Source of the DNA: Nitrospira sp. ST-bin5
Lineage (GTDB): Bacteria; Nitrospirota; Nitrospiria; Nitrospirales; Nitrospiraceae
Reading direction: 5' to 3'
Assembly: GCA_002083555.1 (NCBI GenBank)
Contig: MSXN01000005.1
Location: 206,780-270,779 of the forward strand
DNA length: 64,000 nucleotides
Part shown: positions 1-6,929 of the stretch, one piece after another
Position numbering within the stretch: the stretch's first letter is position 1
Layout of the letters: each line of letters opens with the position of its first letter
The notes under the pieces: generated by a model
The model's database searches: none
What the model saw: the letters and a program-made list of their open reading frames with translations, nothing else
Told to the model about the DNA's origin: nothing
Translations under genes and position numbers: made by a program

Positions 1-36
1 GAAAGGCTGTGGGGGATGGTCGTGCCGTTGTCATGA
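1..36 (+). CDS. possible C-terminal end of an upstream gene
   Basis: Frame 1 is open from the window edge and stops at a TGA at 34-36, encoding ERLWGMVVPLS. It would be the last 11 residues of a gene lying to the left. Nothing identifies the family, and an open frame this short could be chance. Confidence 0.2.
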   Translation, partial: ERLWGMVVPLS

Positions 37-113
37 ATTCAGAAAGTCCGACCGGTTTCAGTGGAGCCATACTATACCGTAGCGCTTCGGGGAGAGACAG
101 AGCCTCTAACGGC

Positions 114-143
114 TTGACATTTCAATGAGGATTCTGCTTGAAT
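114..143 (+). promoter_or_regulatory. candidate sigma-70 promoter of the F0 operon
   Basis: A perfect -35 hexamer TTGACA at 114-119 is followed after 18 bp by TTGAAT (4 of 6 matches to the -10 consensus). It lies about 60-70 bp upstream of the first F0 gene, where a promoter is expected. Found by eye only. Confidence 0.35.
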
Positions 144-211
144 TGCGCGCTTGCAATCGGTTGAGCGCCTCATACAGATTCTTGTCTGAGCACTGACCGG
201 TGAGTAACAGA

Positions 212-457
212 ATGCCCCCTTCTCAAGATCCGTTGTATGCGGGGCTCGGCCAGGCGGTTCGGATTGGAACCGACCTGCTAGCTTCGTTGATCGTCGGAGG
301 CGGGTTGGGCTGGGTGTTAGATACCTACCTCCTCGATTCGACTCCCTGGGGAATGGTAGTGGGGTTAGTGCTCGGAGTGATCGCCGGCATACGGAACGCA
401 TACCGGTCGGCCATGCGGTGGCCCGGTTCACCGCCTGATACAGAAAGCAAAGGGTAG
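212..457 (+). CDS. atpI: ATP synthase accessory protein, AtpI/AtpZ family
   Basis: Small membrane protein (81 aa from ATG 212; a GTG at 200 would add four residues). Two hydrophobic segments (about residues 20-40 and 45-65) are separated by a short loop containing LDTYLLDSTPW, and a glycine-rich first helix is typical of AtpI/AtpZ proteins that precede F0 genes and assist c-ring assembly or Mg2+ supply. ATG 212 is preceded by GGTGAG at about 7 nt, whereas GTG 200 has no ribosome-binding site. It is followed 2 nt later by atpB. The exact role here is inferred from family and position. Confidence 0.8.
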   Translation: MPPSQDPLYAGLGQAVRIGTDLLASLIVGGGLGWVLDTYLLDSTPWGMVVGLVLGVIAGIRNAYRSAMRWPGSPPDTESKG

Positions 458-459
458 CC

Positions 460-1209
460 GTGGAAGAAAGTCCGCTTCATCCGTTTGAATTGCATAACTA
501 CATTCCTCTCTCTGTTGGTGGCATCGATATCTCCATCAACAAAGCGGTTATCATCATGTGGGTGGTGGTGGCACTGGTCGCGTTCTTGATGCTCAAGGCG
601 GGGTCGCCGCGTCAGCTGGTGCCGGGCAAATTACAGAGCCTGGCGGAGATGCTGGTGGATTTCATCCGGGGCATCATCCTCGATACGATGGGAAAAGACG
701 GGATGCGGTTCTTCCCGCTCATCGCCACGTTGTTCCTCTTTATCCTGTTCTGCAATTTGATCGGCCTGATTCCCGGTTCCTATACCGTCACAAGCCAGAT
801 CGTCGTGACTGCGGTGTTTGCCTGTGTGGTCTACGGGCTCAGCCTCGTCATGGGATTCCTGCTGCACGGGGCCAAGTTCTTGGGGATTCTCGTGCCGCCG
901 GGCACGCCGGGATGGCTCTTGCCCTTGATGATTCCTATCGAATTGATCAGCCAATTAGCCCGACCGATTTCGTTGGCCGTCAGATTGTTTGCCAACATGA
1001 CGGCCGGACACGTCATTCTCGGGGTGCTCTTTGGTTTGGCGATCAGCGGCGGGCTGCTCATCGGTTGGTTGCCGTTTGCGTTCACGATTGCGATGAACGG
1101 GTTGGAAGTCGGCATTGCGTTTATTCAAGCCTATATTTTTACCGTGTTGACGTGCGTCTATTTGGGTGACGCATTCCATCTGCACGGCCATGATGACCAC
1201 GCGCATTGA
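460..1209 (+). CDS. atpB: F0F1 ATP synthase subunit a
   Basis: Subunit a forms the proton half-channels beside the c-ring of the membrane ATP synthase. At 249 aa it has the normal bacterial length, with five to six hydrophobic helices and the hallmark ISLAVRLFANMTAGH segment. The essential arginine is residue 175 (codon 982-984). The C-terminus is His-rich (HLHGHDDHAH). It starts with GTG two bases after the atpI stop, so the two are probably co-translated. The order atpI-B-E-F is the standard F0 order. Confidence 0.97.
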   Translation: MEESPLHPFELHNYIPLSVGGIDISINKAVIIMWVVVALVAFLMLKAGSPRQLVPGKLQSLAEMLVDFIRGIILDTMGKDGMRFFPLIATLFLFILFCNLIGLIPGSYTVTSQIVVTAVFACVVYGLSLVMGFLLHGAKFLGILVPPGTPGWLLPLMIPIELISQLARPISLAVRLFANMTAGHVILGVLFGLAISGGLLIGWLPFAFTIAMNGLEVGIAFIQAYIFTVLTCVYLGDAFHLHGHDDHAH

Positions 1210-1245
1210 TCGCGTGTCAGCCAGACAAGGGAGGAGTAGGACACA

Positions 1246-1476
1246 ATGGATTCAGCAGCAGCAGCATTGTTGGGTATGGGATTGGCGGCGGCGGGTTTTG
1301 CCGGTGCCGGTGTCGGAATCGGGTACATCTTCGGCAAGATGATTGAAGCCGTGGCCCGCCAGCCTGAAGCCGAAGCCCGTGTCGGCAAGTACATGTGGAT
1401 CGGGTTCGCGCTCGTGGAAGCCATCGCGCTCTACGGGCTCGTCATTGCGTTCATCATCATGGGTCTTCGCAAGTAA
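1246..1476 (+). CDS. atpE: F0F1 ATP synthase subunit c
   Basis: Proteolipid of the rotor ring, 76 aa, forming a hairpin of two helices with the polar loop ARQPEAE (residues 37-43). The ion-carrying carboxylate is Glu58 in FALVEAIALYG. The residue after it is Ala and not the Ser/Thr of Na+-binding rings, and helix 1 lacks the Gln of Na+ types, so proton coupling is likely. A strong GGGAGGAG ribosome-binding site precedes ATG 1246, fitting the high stoichiometry needed for subunit c. Confidence 0.97.
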   Translation: MDSAAAALLGMGLAAAGFAGAGVGIGYIFGKMIEAVARQPEAEARVGKYMWIGFALVEAIALYGLVIAFIIMGLRK

Positions 1477-1550
1477 GGACGGGGATAGGCCGAGCCTGCG
1501 GGGTGGCCCCTTGGCGCTCGGCCTCAACCTCAACTTGTTGGGAGTGAACA

Positions 1551-2054
1551 ATGCCGCAGTTTGAATCGAGTTTTTTTTCGTCGCTGATTTTCTGGGAGAT
1601 TCTGTCCTTCGGGATTCTGTTCTTCGTGCTCTACAAGTTTGCCTTTCCCGGCATCCTGAGCGTCCTCGAAGAACGGGAGAAGAAGATCAAGGACAGTCTC
1701 GACCAGGCTGAACGTCACCGCGCAGAGTCCGAGCGTGCGCTGAAGACCTATGAGGCGAAGCTCAGTGCAGCGGCGAAGGAAGCTGAAGCCATTCTGGCGG
1801 CGGCTCAGGAGCGGGCACAGCGCCTGCTGGATGAAAACGAACAGCGGATGAGCACGGAAGCGGAGCGCATCAAGGGCGAGGCCACGCGCGAGATCGATCA
1901 TGAGCGCCGGAAGGCCGTGCAGGACATCCGCAATCAGACCACGGAGTTGGCGCTGATGGTAGCGGAGAAAGTGGTGCAGCGCAGTCTCGAGGATGCCGAT
2001 CACCGAAAGTTCGCCGACGAAGCGCTCAGCGCCCTCTCGAAGTCTCACTCCTAA
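1551..2054 (+). CDS. atpF: F0F1 ATP synthase subunit b
   Basis: Peripheral stalk subunit, 167 aa. An N-terminal membrane helix (about residues 8-30, FFSSLIFWEILSFGILFFVL) is followed by a long charged coiled coil rich in Ala, Glu and Arg to about residue 150. It is the last gene of the rightward operon. No delta, alpha, gamma, beta or epsilon gene follows, so the F1 genes must lie elsewhere. ATG 1551 has GGGAG nearby. Confidence 0.95.
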   Translation: MPQFESSFFSSLIFWEILSFGILFFVLYKFAFPGILSVLEEREKKIKDSLDQAERHRAESERALKTYEAKLSAAAKEAEAILAAAQERAQRLLDENEQRMSTEAERIKGEATREIDHERRKAVQDIRNQTTELALMVAEKVVQRSLEDADHRKFADEALSALSKSHS

Positions 2055-2070
2055 TCAAGTTTCGTTCGCT

Positions 2071-2898
2071 CTACTTGGCCTGGCGCGGTGGGTCTATGCT
2101 CACCCCGCCAGGCCGGTACCCTTCCAAGTCAATCGTCACAAACCGAAAGCCGAGTTCCTTCACGCGGCGGCTGATTCTCGTCCCCCGTTCTCCCTCGAGC
2201 ATTCGAGCCAGTTCATTCTGACCGACTTCGATTCTGGCGATTTCGCCGTGATCGCGCACACGGCAATGCCTGACCCCTTCTGCAAACAGGACCTCTTCGG
2301 CCTGCTCCACCCGGCTGAGCTTTTCTCTCGTGATCGTGATGCCTCTGGGGATGCGTGAGGACAGACAGGCGGCAGCTGGTTTGTCCCAGTTCGAGAGCCC
2401 CAAGTCTTTCGCAAGCCATCGAATGTCTGATTTGGTAAGCCCAGCTTCCACCAACGGGCTGCGAACGCCCCATTCGCGTGCGGCCTTGATGCCGGGACGA
2501 TCATCGCCCAGATCGTCGAGATTGGTTCCGTCCACGATGACAGCCGACGCGTACGTTTCTCTCAGCGTGCCCAGCAATTGGTAGAGGTCGGTCTTACAAT
2601 GAAAACAGCGATCGGCATCGTTCTCGGTAAAAGCAGGGATTGTCAACTGGTCGGTTTGCACCAACTCATGGCGCGCGCCGATTTCCTTCGCGACGCGGGT
2701 GGCTGTTTCCAGTTCGATCGCTGGGAAGGTCGGTGAAATGGCCGTGATACCCACGGCGGAATTTCCGAGTTCGTCGTGGGCGACTTTCAGGACGAATGTG
2801 CTGTCGATCCCGCCTGAATAGGCGACCAGGACGGAATCCATGGCCGCAATGATCTCGCGCAGATGCAGAAGCTTGTGTTCGAGCGGATGAGGTTGCAT
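2071..2898 (-). CDS. larE: ATP-dependent sacrificial sulfur transferase LarE
   Basis: LarE adenylates pyridinium dicarboxylate mononucleotide and donates its own cysteine sulfur during synthesis of the nickel-pincer cofactor of lactate racemase. The 275-aa protein has the PP-loop motif SGGIDST (residues 28-34) and the motif AACLSSRIPRG, whose Cys178 is equivalent to the sacrificed cysteine in studied homologues. LarB and LarC are not in this window, so the substrate may differ. It is the last gene of a leftward series with two M16 peptidases and rlmN. Confidence 0.88.
   Translation of the reverse strand: MQPHPLEHKLLHLREIIAAMDSVLVAYSGGIDSTFVLKVAHDELGNSAVGITAISPTFPAIELETATRVAKEIGARHELVQTDQLTIPAFTENDADRCFHCKTDLYQLLGTLRETYASAVIVDGTNLDDLGDDRPGIKAAREWGVRSPLVEAGLTKSDIRWLAKDLGLSNWDKPAAACLSSRIPRGITITREKLSRVEQAEEVLFAEGVRHCRVRDHGEIARIEVGQNELARMLEGERGTRISRRVKELGFRFVTIDLEGYRPGGVSIDPPRQAK
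2077..2114. terminator. inverted repeat between atpF and larE
   Basis: GGCCTGGCG (2077-2085) pairs with CGCCAGGCC (2106-2114), with an inner GGTG/CACC extension. It lies within the last codons of larE, just past the atpF stop, where the two genes converge. It has no T-tract, so termination is a guess. Confidence 0.35.
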
Positions 2899-2922
2899 AG
2901 CGGCACAGTGCCGGGGAGTCTG

Positions 2923-4299
2923 TTACTGGCGGACCTTGGCTTTGGCCACGTTGCCAACCACGACGAGCGCATAGTGCTGCGGGTCGAGGTAATGTTTCGC
3001 CACGCGAAGGACGTCGTCTTTTGTGACGCGCTCGATCCATTTCGGGTACTGGCTGAAATATTCAAACCCCAGTCCGTAGTACTCGACCTGCGCCAGCACC
3101 TGGGCCAGTTTGGCGGTAGAGTCCAGGCGGAGCGGAAAGCTGCCCATGAGGAATGACTTTGCTTCCGATAGTTCCTGGTCGCTGACCGGGCTGTCGCGGA
3201 TCCCTTTGATTTCCGTCAGCACGCCTGCAATAGCCTGGTTGGTGGCTTCGGTCCTGGTTTGAAGATTTACCCAGAACGAGCCGGGGAGCATGCGCGCGTC
3301 GTAGTGGCTCATGATTCCGTAGGCGAGTCCCTGCTTGTCGCGGATCGAGTCCATGAGCCGGGACGAAAACCCTCCGGCCCCCAGAATATGGTTCATGACG
3401 GTGACGGCGTAGTAGTCGGGGTTATTCCGGCTAATGCCCCCGTGGCCGAGGACAATCGTGGATTGAGTCAAGTCCTTCTCAATGAGCTGAACCGCCTTCT
3501 TCTCCATCGCTGCCGGTTTCTTTGTCGTGCGGGTCTGGGGGGTGCCCTTCTTCCATGAGCCGAAATGGTATTGCACAAGGGCCGTAGCTTGTTCGACGGA
3601 AAGATCCCCCACGATGGTCAGAATCACCTGATTGGGGAGATATTCCTTCGCATAGAAGCTCTGGACGTCTGCCAGCGTAATCTTGCTCACTGTGTCTTCG
3701 GTGCCTTGTGCTGGCCATCGATAGGGATGATTGTGAAAGACCAGCTGGTTGAAAGCCTTCATCGCCACATGACCGGGATCGTCGTTGTCGCTGGAAATTT
3801 CTCCCAGGATTTGTGAGCGCACCCGCTCGAATTCGTGTTTGGGGAAGGCGGGATGCATCAACACATCGGCGAGGAGCGCAAAGCCTAGGTCGATATCTTT
3901 TTTCAGCACGCGCGCTGAGGCGGTCGTGAAGTCCTCTCCGGCTTTCGCTTCCAGTGAGCCGCCGATGAAATCGATTTGTTCTGCCAGTTGTTTCGAGGAA
4001 CGGCTGGTAGTTCCCTCATCCAAAAGACTGGCGACGACATTCGCGACGCCGGCTTTCTCAGGAGGATCGTAGGCCGATCCGGTCTTGACTAGGGCATGAA
4101 TCTCCACGATCGGGAGAAAGTGCTGCTCGAGGACCAGGACGGTCATCCCGTTCGGCGCGGTGAATTTTGTCGGCGTGATGTCAGCCGCATATAGGCTTGT
4201 AGCGAGGGGGAAGAGGGCGGTCGTGAGCAGCAGTGCACCGCTACGACGCCATTGGCGCACCCGAGTGAATGGTCCTTTTGATGCAGTCGTGGCCATCAT
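2923..4299 (-). CDS. M16-family peptidase homologue, non-catalytic subunit
   Basis: A 458-aa secreted protein with an N-terminal signal segment (about residues 20-38, ending ...SLYA). It has the two-lobed M16 fold, and its C-terminal lobe carries the SSRLMDSIRDKQGLAYG motif (the R/Y pair that contacts substrate). The zinc motif HxxEH is absent: the equivalent stretch reads AGVANVVASLLDEGT. It therefore probably pairs with the catalytic M16 protein encoded 2 bp upstream, as in mitochondrial processing peptidase and bacterial heterodimeric M16B enzymes. Likely periplasmic. Confidence 0.9.
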   Translation of the reverse strand: MMATTASKGPFTRVRQWRRSGALLLTTALFPLATSLYAADITPTKFTAPNGMTVLVLEQHFLPIVEIHALVKTGSAYDPPEKAGVANVVASLLDEGTTSRSSKQLAEQIDFIGGSLEAKAGEDFTTASARVLKKDIDLGFALLADVLMHPAFPKHEFERVRSQILGEISSDNDDPGHVAMKAFNQLVFHNHPYRWPAQGTEDTVSKITLADVQSFYAKEYLPNQVILTIVGDLSVEQATALVQYHFGSWKKGTPQTRTTKKPAAMEKKAVQLIEKDLTQSTIVLGHGGISRNNPDYYAVTVMNHILGAGGFSSRLMDSIRDKQGLAYGIMSHYDARMLPGSFWVNLQTRTEATNQAIAGVLTEIKGIRDSPVSDQELSEAKSFLMGSFPLRLDSTAKLAQVLAQVEYYGLGFEYFSQYPKWIERVTKDDVLRVAKHYLDPQHYALVVVGNVAKAKVRQ

Positions 4300-4301
4300 G
4301 A

Positions 4302-5699
4302 TCAGGGCTTTCCGGCATGTGCAGCGGTCGGTTGGGGCTCTGCCGCTTTAGGCGGTTGAGGAATCAGAATGCCGACTGTCCGGTTGTCGGGATTCAGGTA
4401 TTGCTTGGCGACTCGTTGAATGTCTTTGGCGGTGACCGCGCGGATGCGCTCTAAAAATTGATCGACTCGCCGCCAGCCGGCTCCGATGGATTCTGATTGA
4501 CCCAGCAACATGGCGTATCGAAAGTTCGAATCCTGTTCAAATACGTGGGAGGCTTCCACCTGATTTTTCGCCCGCTGCAGTTCCAATTCGGTCGGCGGCT
4601 CGTTCTGGAGTCGGGTGATTTCGCGATACAGCGCGTCCTCGACCGACTCCACTTTGGCGCCAGGATTCACCAGGGCATAGAAGTAGAACAGGCTGGGATC
4701 GGTCTGCATCAGGCTGTATTCGGCCCCGACGGCCAGGGAATTCTTTTGATCGTAGACGAGGCTCTGATAGAGGCGCGAACTTTTTCCATGCGACAGGATC
4801 GACTCTAGAATGTCCAGGGCGTAGGAGTCGTCGCTGGAATAATTCGGCACGCGGAACCCCAGCATGACGAAGGGGACTTGCGCCTCACGTTTTAAGAGAA
4901 AACGCCGTTCGCCGCGCTGCTCCGGCTCGACCGCCAGCGTGGCCTTCGGACTCGGACCCTTGGGAATCGGTTCGAAGAGGTGTTTGATGGTCGGGAGTAA
5001 AGAGTCCGCCTTGATATCACCCACCACGATCAGCGTGGCATTATTCGGCGAATAGTAGGTGTCGTAGTGGCGCTGCAAATCGTCCAGCGACATGGCATCT
5101 AAGTCGGCGAACCAACCGATGACCGGCCAGTGGTAGGGGTGGCTGAAATAGGCCTGCGCGAAGAGCGCCTCGACTAGAGCCCCTTGGGGATCGTCTTCCG
5201 TGCGCAGCCGGCGTTCTTCCTTCACAACTTCGCGCTCGGTTTGAAACTCGTTGTTGTCGAGGATCAGTCCCTGCATTCGATCCGCTTCCATTTCCAAAGC
5301 GAGTTCGACGCGATCGGCTGCGAGGTTCTCAAAGTAGGCGGTAAAATCCTGGCTCGTAAAGGCGTTATCGACCCCGCCGTTTTTCCGGATGATCCGGGAA
5401 AAGGAGCCCTTTGGATACTTCGCCGTGCCTTTGAACATCATGTGTTCGAGCATATGAGACAGCCCGGCCCGGCCCATCACTTCGTTGCGCGAGCCCACTT
5501 TGTACCAGACCTGCACGGTCGCGACTGGGGCCTTGGGGACCTCAACAAGTAGGACCTTCATCCCATTAGACAAGAGATATTCGTGGGGCTCAGCCGCGTA
5601 GCTCGTTCCGGTCCATAGGCAGAGAGTGAGTACGGCGAAGAGGACTGATCGATGACTGTGGTGTTGTGACTTCATAGTTGGGTGAGTCGCACGAGGCAT
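4302..5699 (-). CDS. M16-family zinc peptidase, catalytic subunit
   Basis: A 465-aa (or 457-aa, from the second ATG at 5675) secreted metallopeptidase. A signal peptide lies at about residues 17-36 (LFAVLTLCLWTGTSYAA). The inverted zinc motif HMLEH is at residues 82-86, with a downstream EREVVKEERR supplying the third ligand Glu. It forms a gene pair with the non-catalytic M16 subunit downstream (2-bp gap) and starts 1 bp after the rlmN stop, so all are probably one transcript. The C-terminus has the R/Y-type SSRLYQSLVYDQ motif. Confidence 0.93.
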   Translation of the reverse strand: MPRATHPTMKSQHHSHRSVLFAVLTLCLWTGTSYAAEPHEYLLSNGMKVLLVEVPKAPVATVQVWYKVGSRNEVMGRAGLSHMLEHMMFKGTAKYPKGSFSRIIRKNGGVDNAFTSQDFTAYFENLAADRVELALEMEADRMQGLILDNNEFQTEREVVKEERRLRTEDDPQGALVEALFAQAYFSHPYHWPVIGWFADLDAMSLDDLQRHYDTYYSPNNATLIVVGDIKADSLLPTIKHLFEPIPKGPSPKATLAVEPEQRGERRFLLKREAQVPFVMLGFRVPNYSSDDSYALDILESILSHGKSSRLYQSLVYDQKNSLAVGAEYSLMQTDPSLFYFYALVNPGAKVESVEDALYREITRLQNEPPTELELQRAKNQVEASHVFEQDSNFRYAMLLGQSESIGAGWRRVDQFLERIRAVTAKDIQRVAKQYLNPDNRTVGILIPQPPKAAEPQPTAAHAGKP

Positions 5700-5700
5700 G

Positions 5701-6879
5701 CTAACAACGGGATTCGATTTGTGTCAAGGCAACGGACGCCTGGCCGGCCGGAACATTGCCCAATTGGCCGCAGGCGCCCAGCACGTCGCGTCCCCGGCTT
5801 TTACGAATGAACGCGTCGATGCCGGCGCGGGTCAGTATCGCCTGGAATGTGAATACGCGATTATCGGCCGGTCTACGGAAGACGTTCCCTGGAAATTCAT
5901 TGAACGGAATTAAATTCACTTTACACCGGATGCCTGTAAGTAGCTTCATTAGGCGCCGGGCGTCGTCATCGCTGTCGTTCACACCGGCAAGCAGGACATA
6001 TTCAAACGTCAACCGTCGCATGGGAGGGAGCGGATATCGTCGGCAGGCGGCCATGAGGGTTTTGAGCGAGGCGATCTGACTGGCTGCGGGCATCAACTGT
6101 TGCCGCTGCTCCTCTGTCGTGCCGTTCAAAGAAATCGCCAGATTCACCCCGAGCGCAGCCACGTCTTTCAACCGGGTGGCAAGTCCCGCAGTTGAGACCG
6201 TAATGCGGCGCGGCGACCAGCCCAGTCCCCACGATTTGTTTGTCAGGCAGCGGATTGCGGCGGACAGCGCCTCACTATTTGCCAGTGGCTCGCCCATGCC
6301 CATGAACACGAGGTTAGTGAGCCGTTCTTCGCCGGTGAGCTGATCCTGGGCGGTCAGTACCTGATCGACGATTTCATGTGCTTTGAGATTACGCTTCAAC
6401 CCCATCGTGCCGGTCAAGCAGAAGCCACAGTCCAGCATACAGCCGACCTGTGTCGAGACGCAGAGTGTCAGCCGATCTTCATCGGGAATCAGGACCGTTT
6501 CAATGCGCAAGCTATCATTGAGTGTCAGCAGTAATTTGCGCGTACCATCGGATGATTGGAGGACCGTGCAGTTCTGCGTGCGTTGAATGGTTGCAACGGC
6601 GGTGAGTCTCTCACGATCGTTCTGTGAAAGATCCGTCATCTGCGCGATGTTGCGAGCCCGGTGTTGATAGAGCCAGCGCAGAATCTGCCCCGTCCGATAC
6701 CCAGGCCAGTCGAAGCCACGGACAAGCGTGGTCATCTGGGCCTCGGTCAGACTCAGTAAGTTTGTCTGTGGCTGTGATGGTTCAGTCATCGGGATACGTC
6801 TGCTCAGATAATGAGGGATCACAGTACCACAGGGGACGGGGCATCGGCAGCACCTGTTCACCAAAAGCTTCCTAATCAT
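5701..6879 (-). CDS. rlmN: 23S rRNA (adenine-C2)-methyltransferase RlmN
   Basis: Radical SAM enzyme that methylates A2503 of 23S rRNA (and often A37 of some tRNAs). The CxxxCxxC iron-sulfur motif appears as CMLDCGFC, followed by the family segments MGMGEP and LAISLN. Two starts are possible. The ATG at 6879 has an ideal AGGAGG 8 nt upstream and gives 392 aa with a Cys-rich extension (NRCCRCPVPC); the ATG at 6789 gives a normal 362-aa protein but has no good ribosome-binding site. The long form is given because of its ribosome-binding site; the short form is equally plausible by length. Confidence 0.93.
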   Translation of the reverse strand: MIRKLLVNRCCRCPVPCGTVIPHYLSRRIPMTEPSQPQTNLLSLTEAQMTTLVRGFDWPGYRTGQILRWLYQHRARNIAQMTDLSQNDRERLTAVATIQRTQNCTVLQSSDGTRKLLLTLNDSLRIETVLIPDEDRLTLCVSTQVGCMLDCGFCLTGTMGLKRNLKAHEIVDQVLTAQDQLTGEERLTNLVFMGMGEPLANSEALSAAIRCLTNKSWGLGWSPRRITVSTAGLATRLKDVAALGVNLAISLNGTTEEQRQQLMPAASQIASLKTLMAACRRYPLPPMRRLTFEYVLLAGVNDSDDDARRLMKLLTGIRCKVNLIPFNEFPGNVFRRPADNRVFTFQAILTRAGIDAFIRKSRGRDVLGACGQLGNVPAGQASVALTQIESRC

Positions 6880-6882
6880 GCA

Positions 6883-6911
6883 CTGCCCCTCCTACCCCTG
6901 CGGTCTATAAT
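6883..6911 (+). promoter_or_regulatory. candidate promoter of the lytic transglycosylase gene
   Basis: A perfect TATAAT at 6906-6911 lies 19 bp before ATG 6930, but the matching -35 position (about 6883-6888, CTGCCC) is poor. The leader would be only about 13 nt, without a ribosome-binding site. Low certainty. Confidence 0.3.
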
Positions 6912-6929
6912 GTGTTACTACATTTGGCT

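Noticed and set aside
558..1169. Plus-strand 203-codon frame inside atpB
   Set aside because: Out-of-frame shadow of subunit a.
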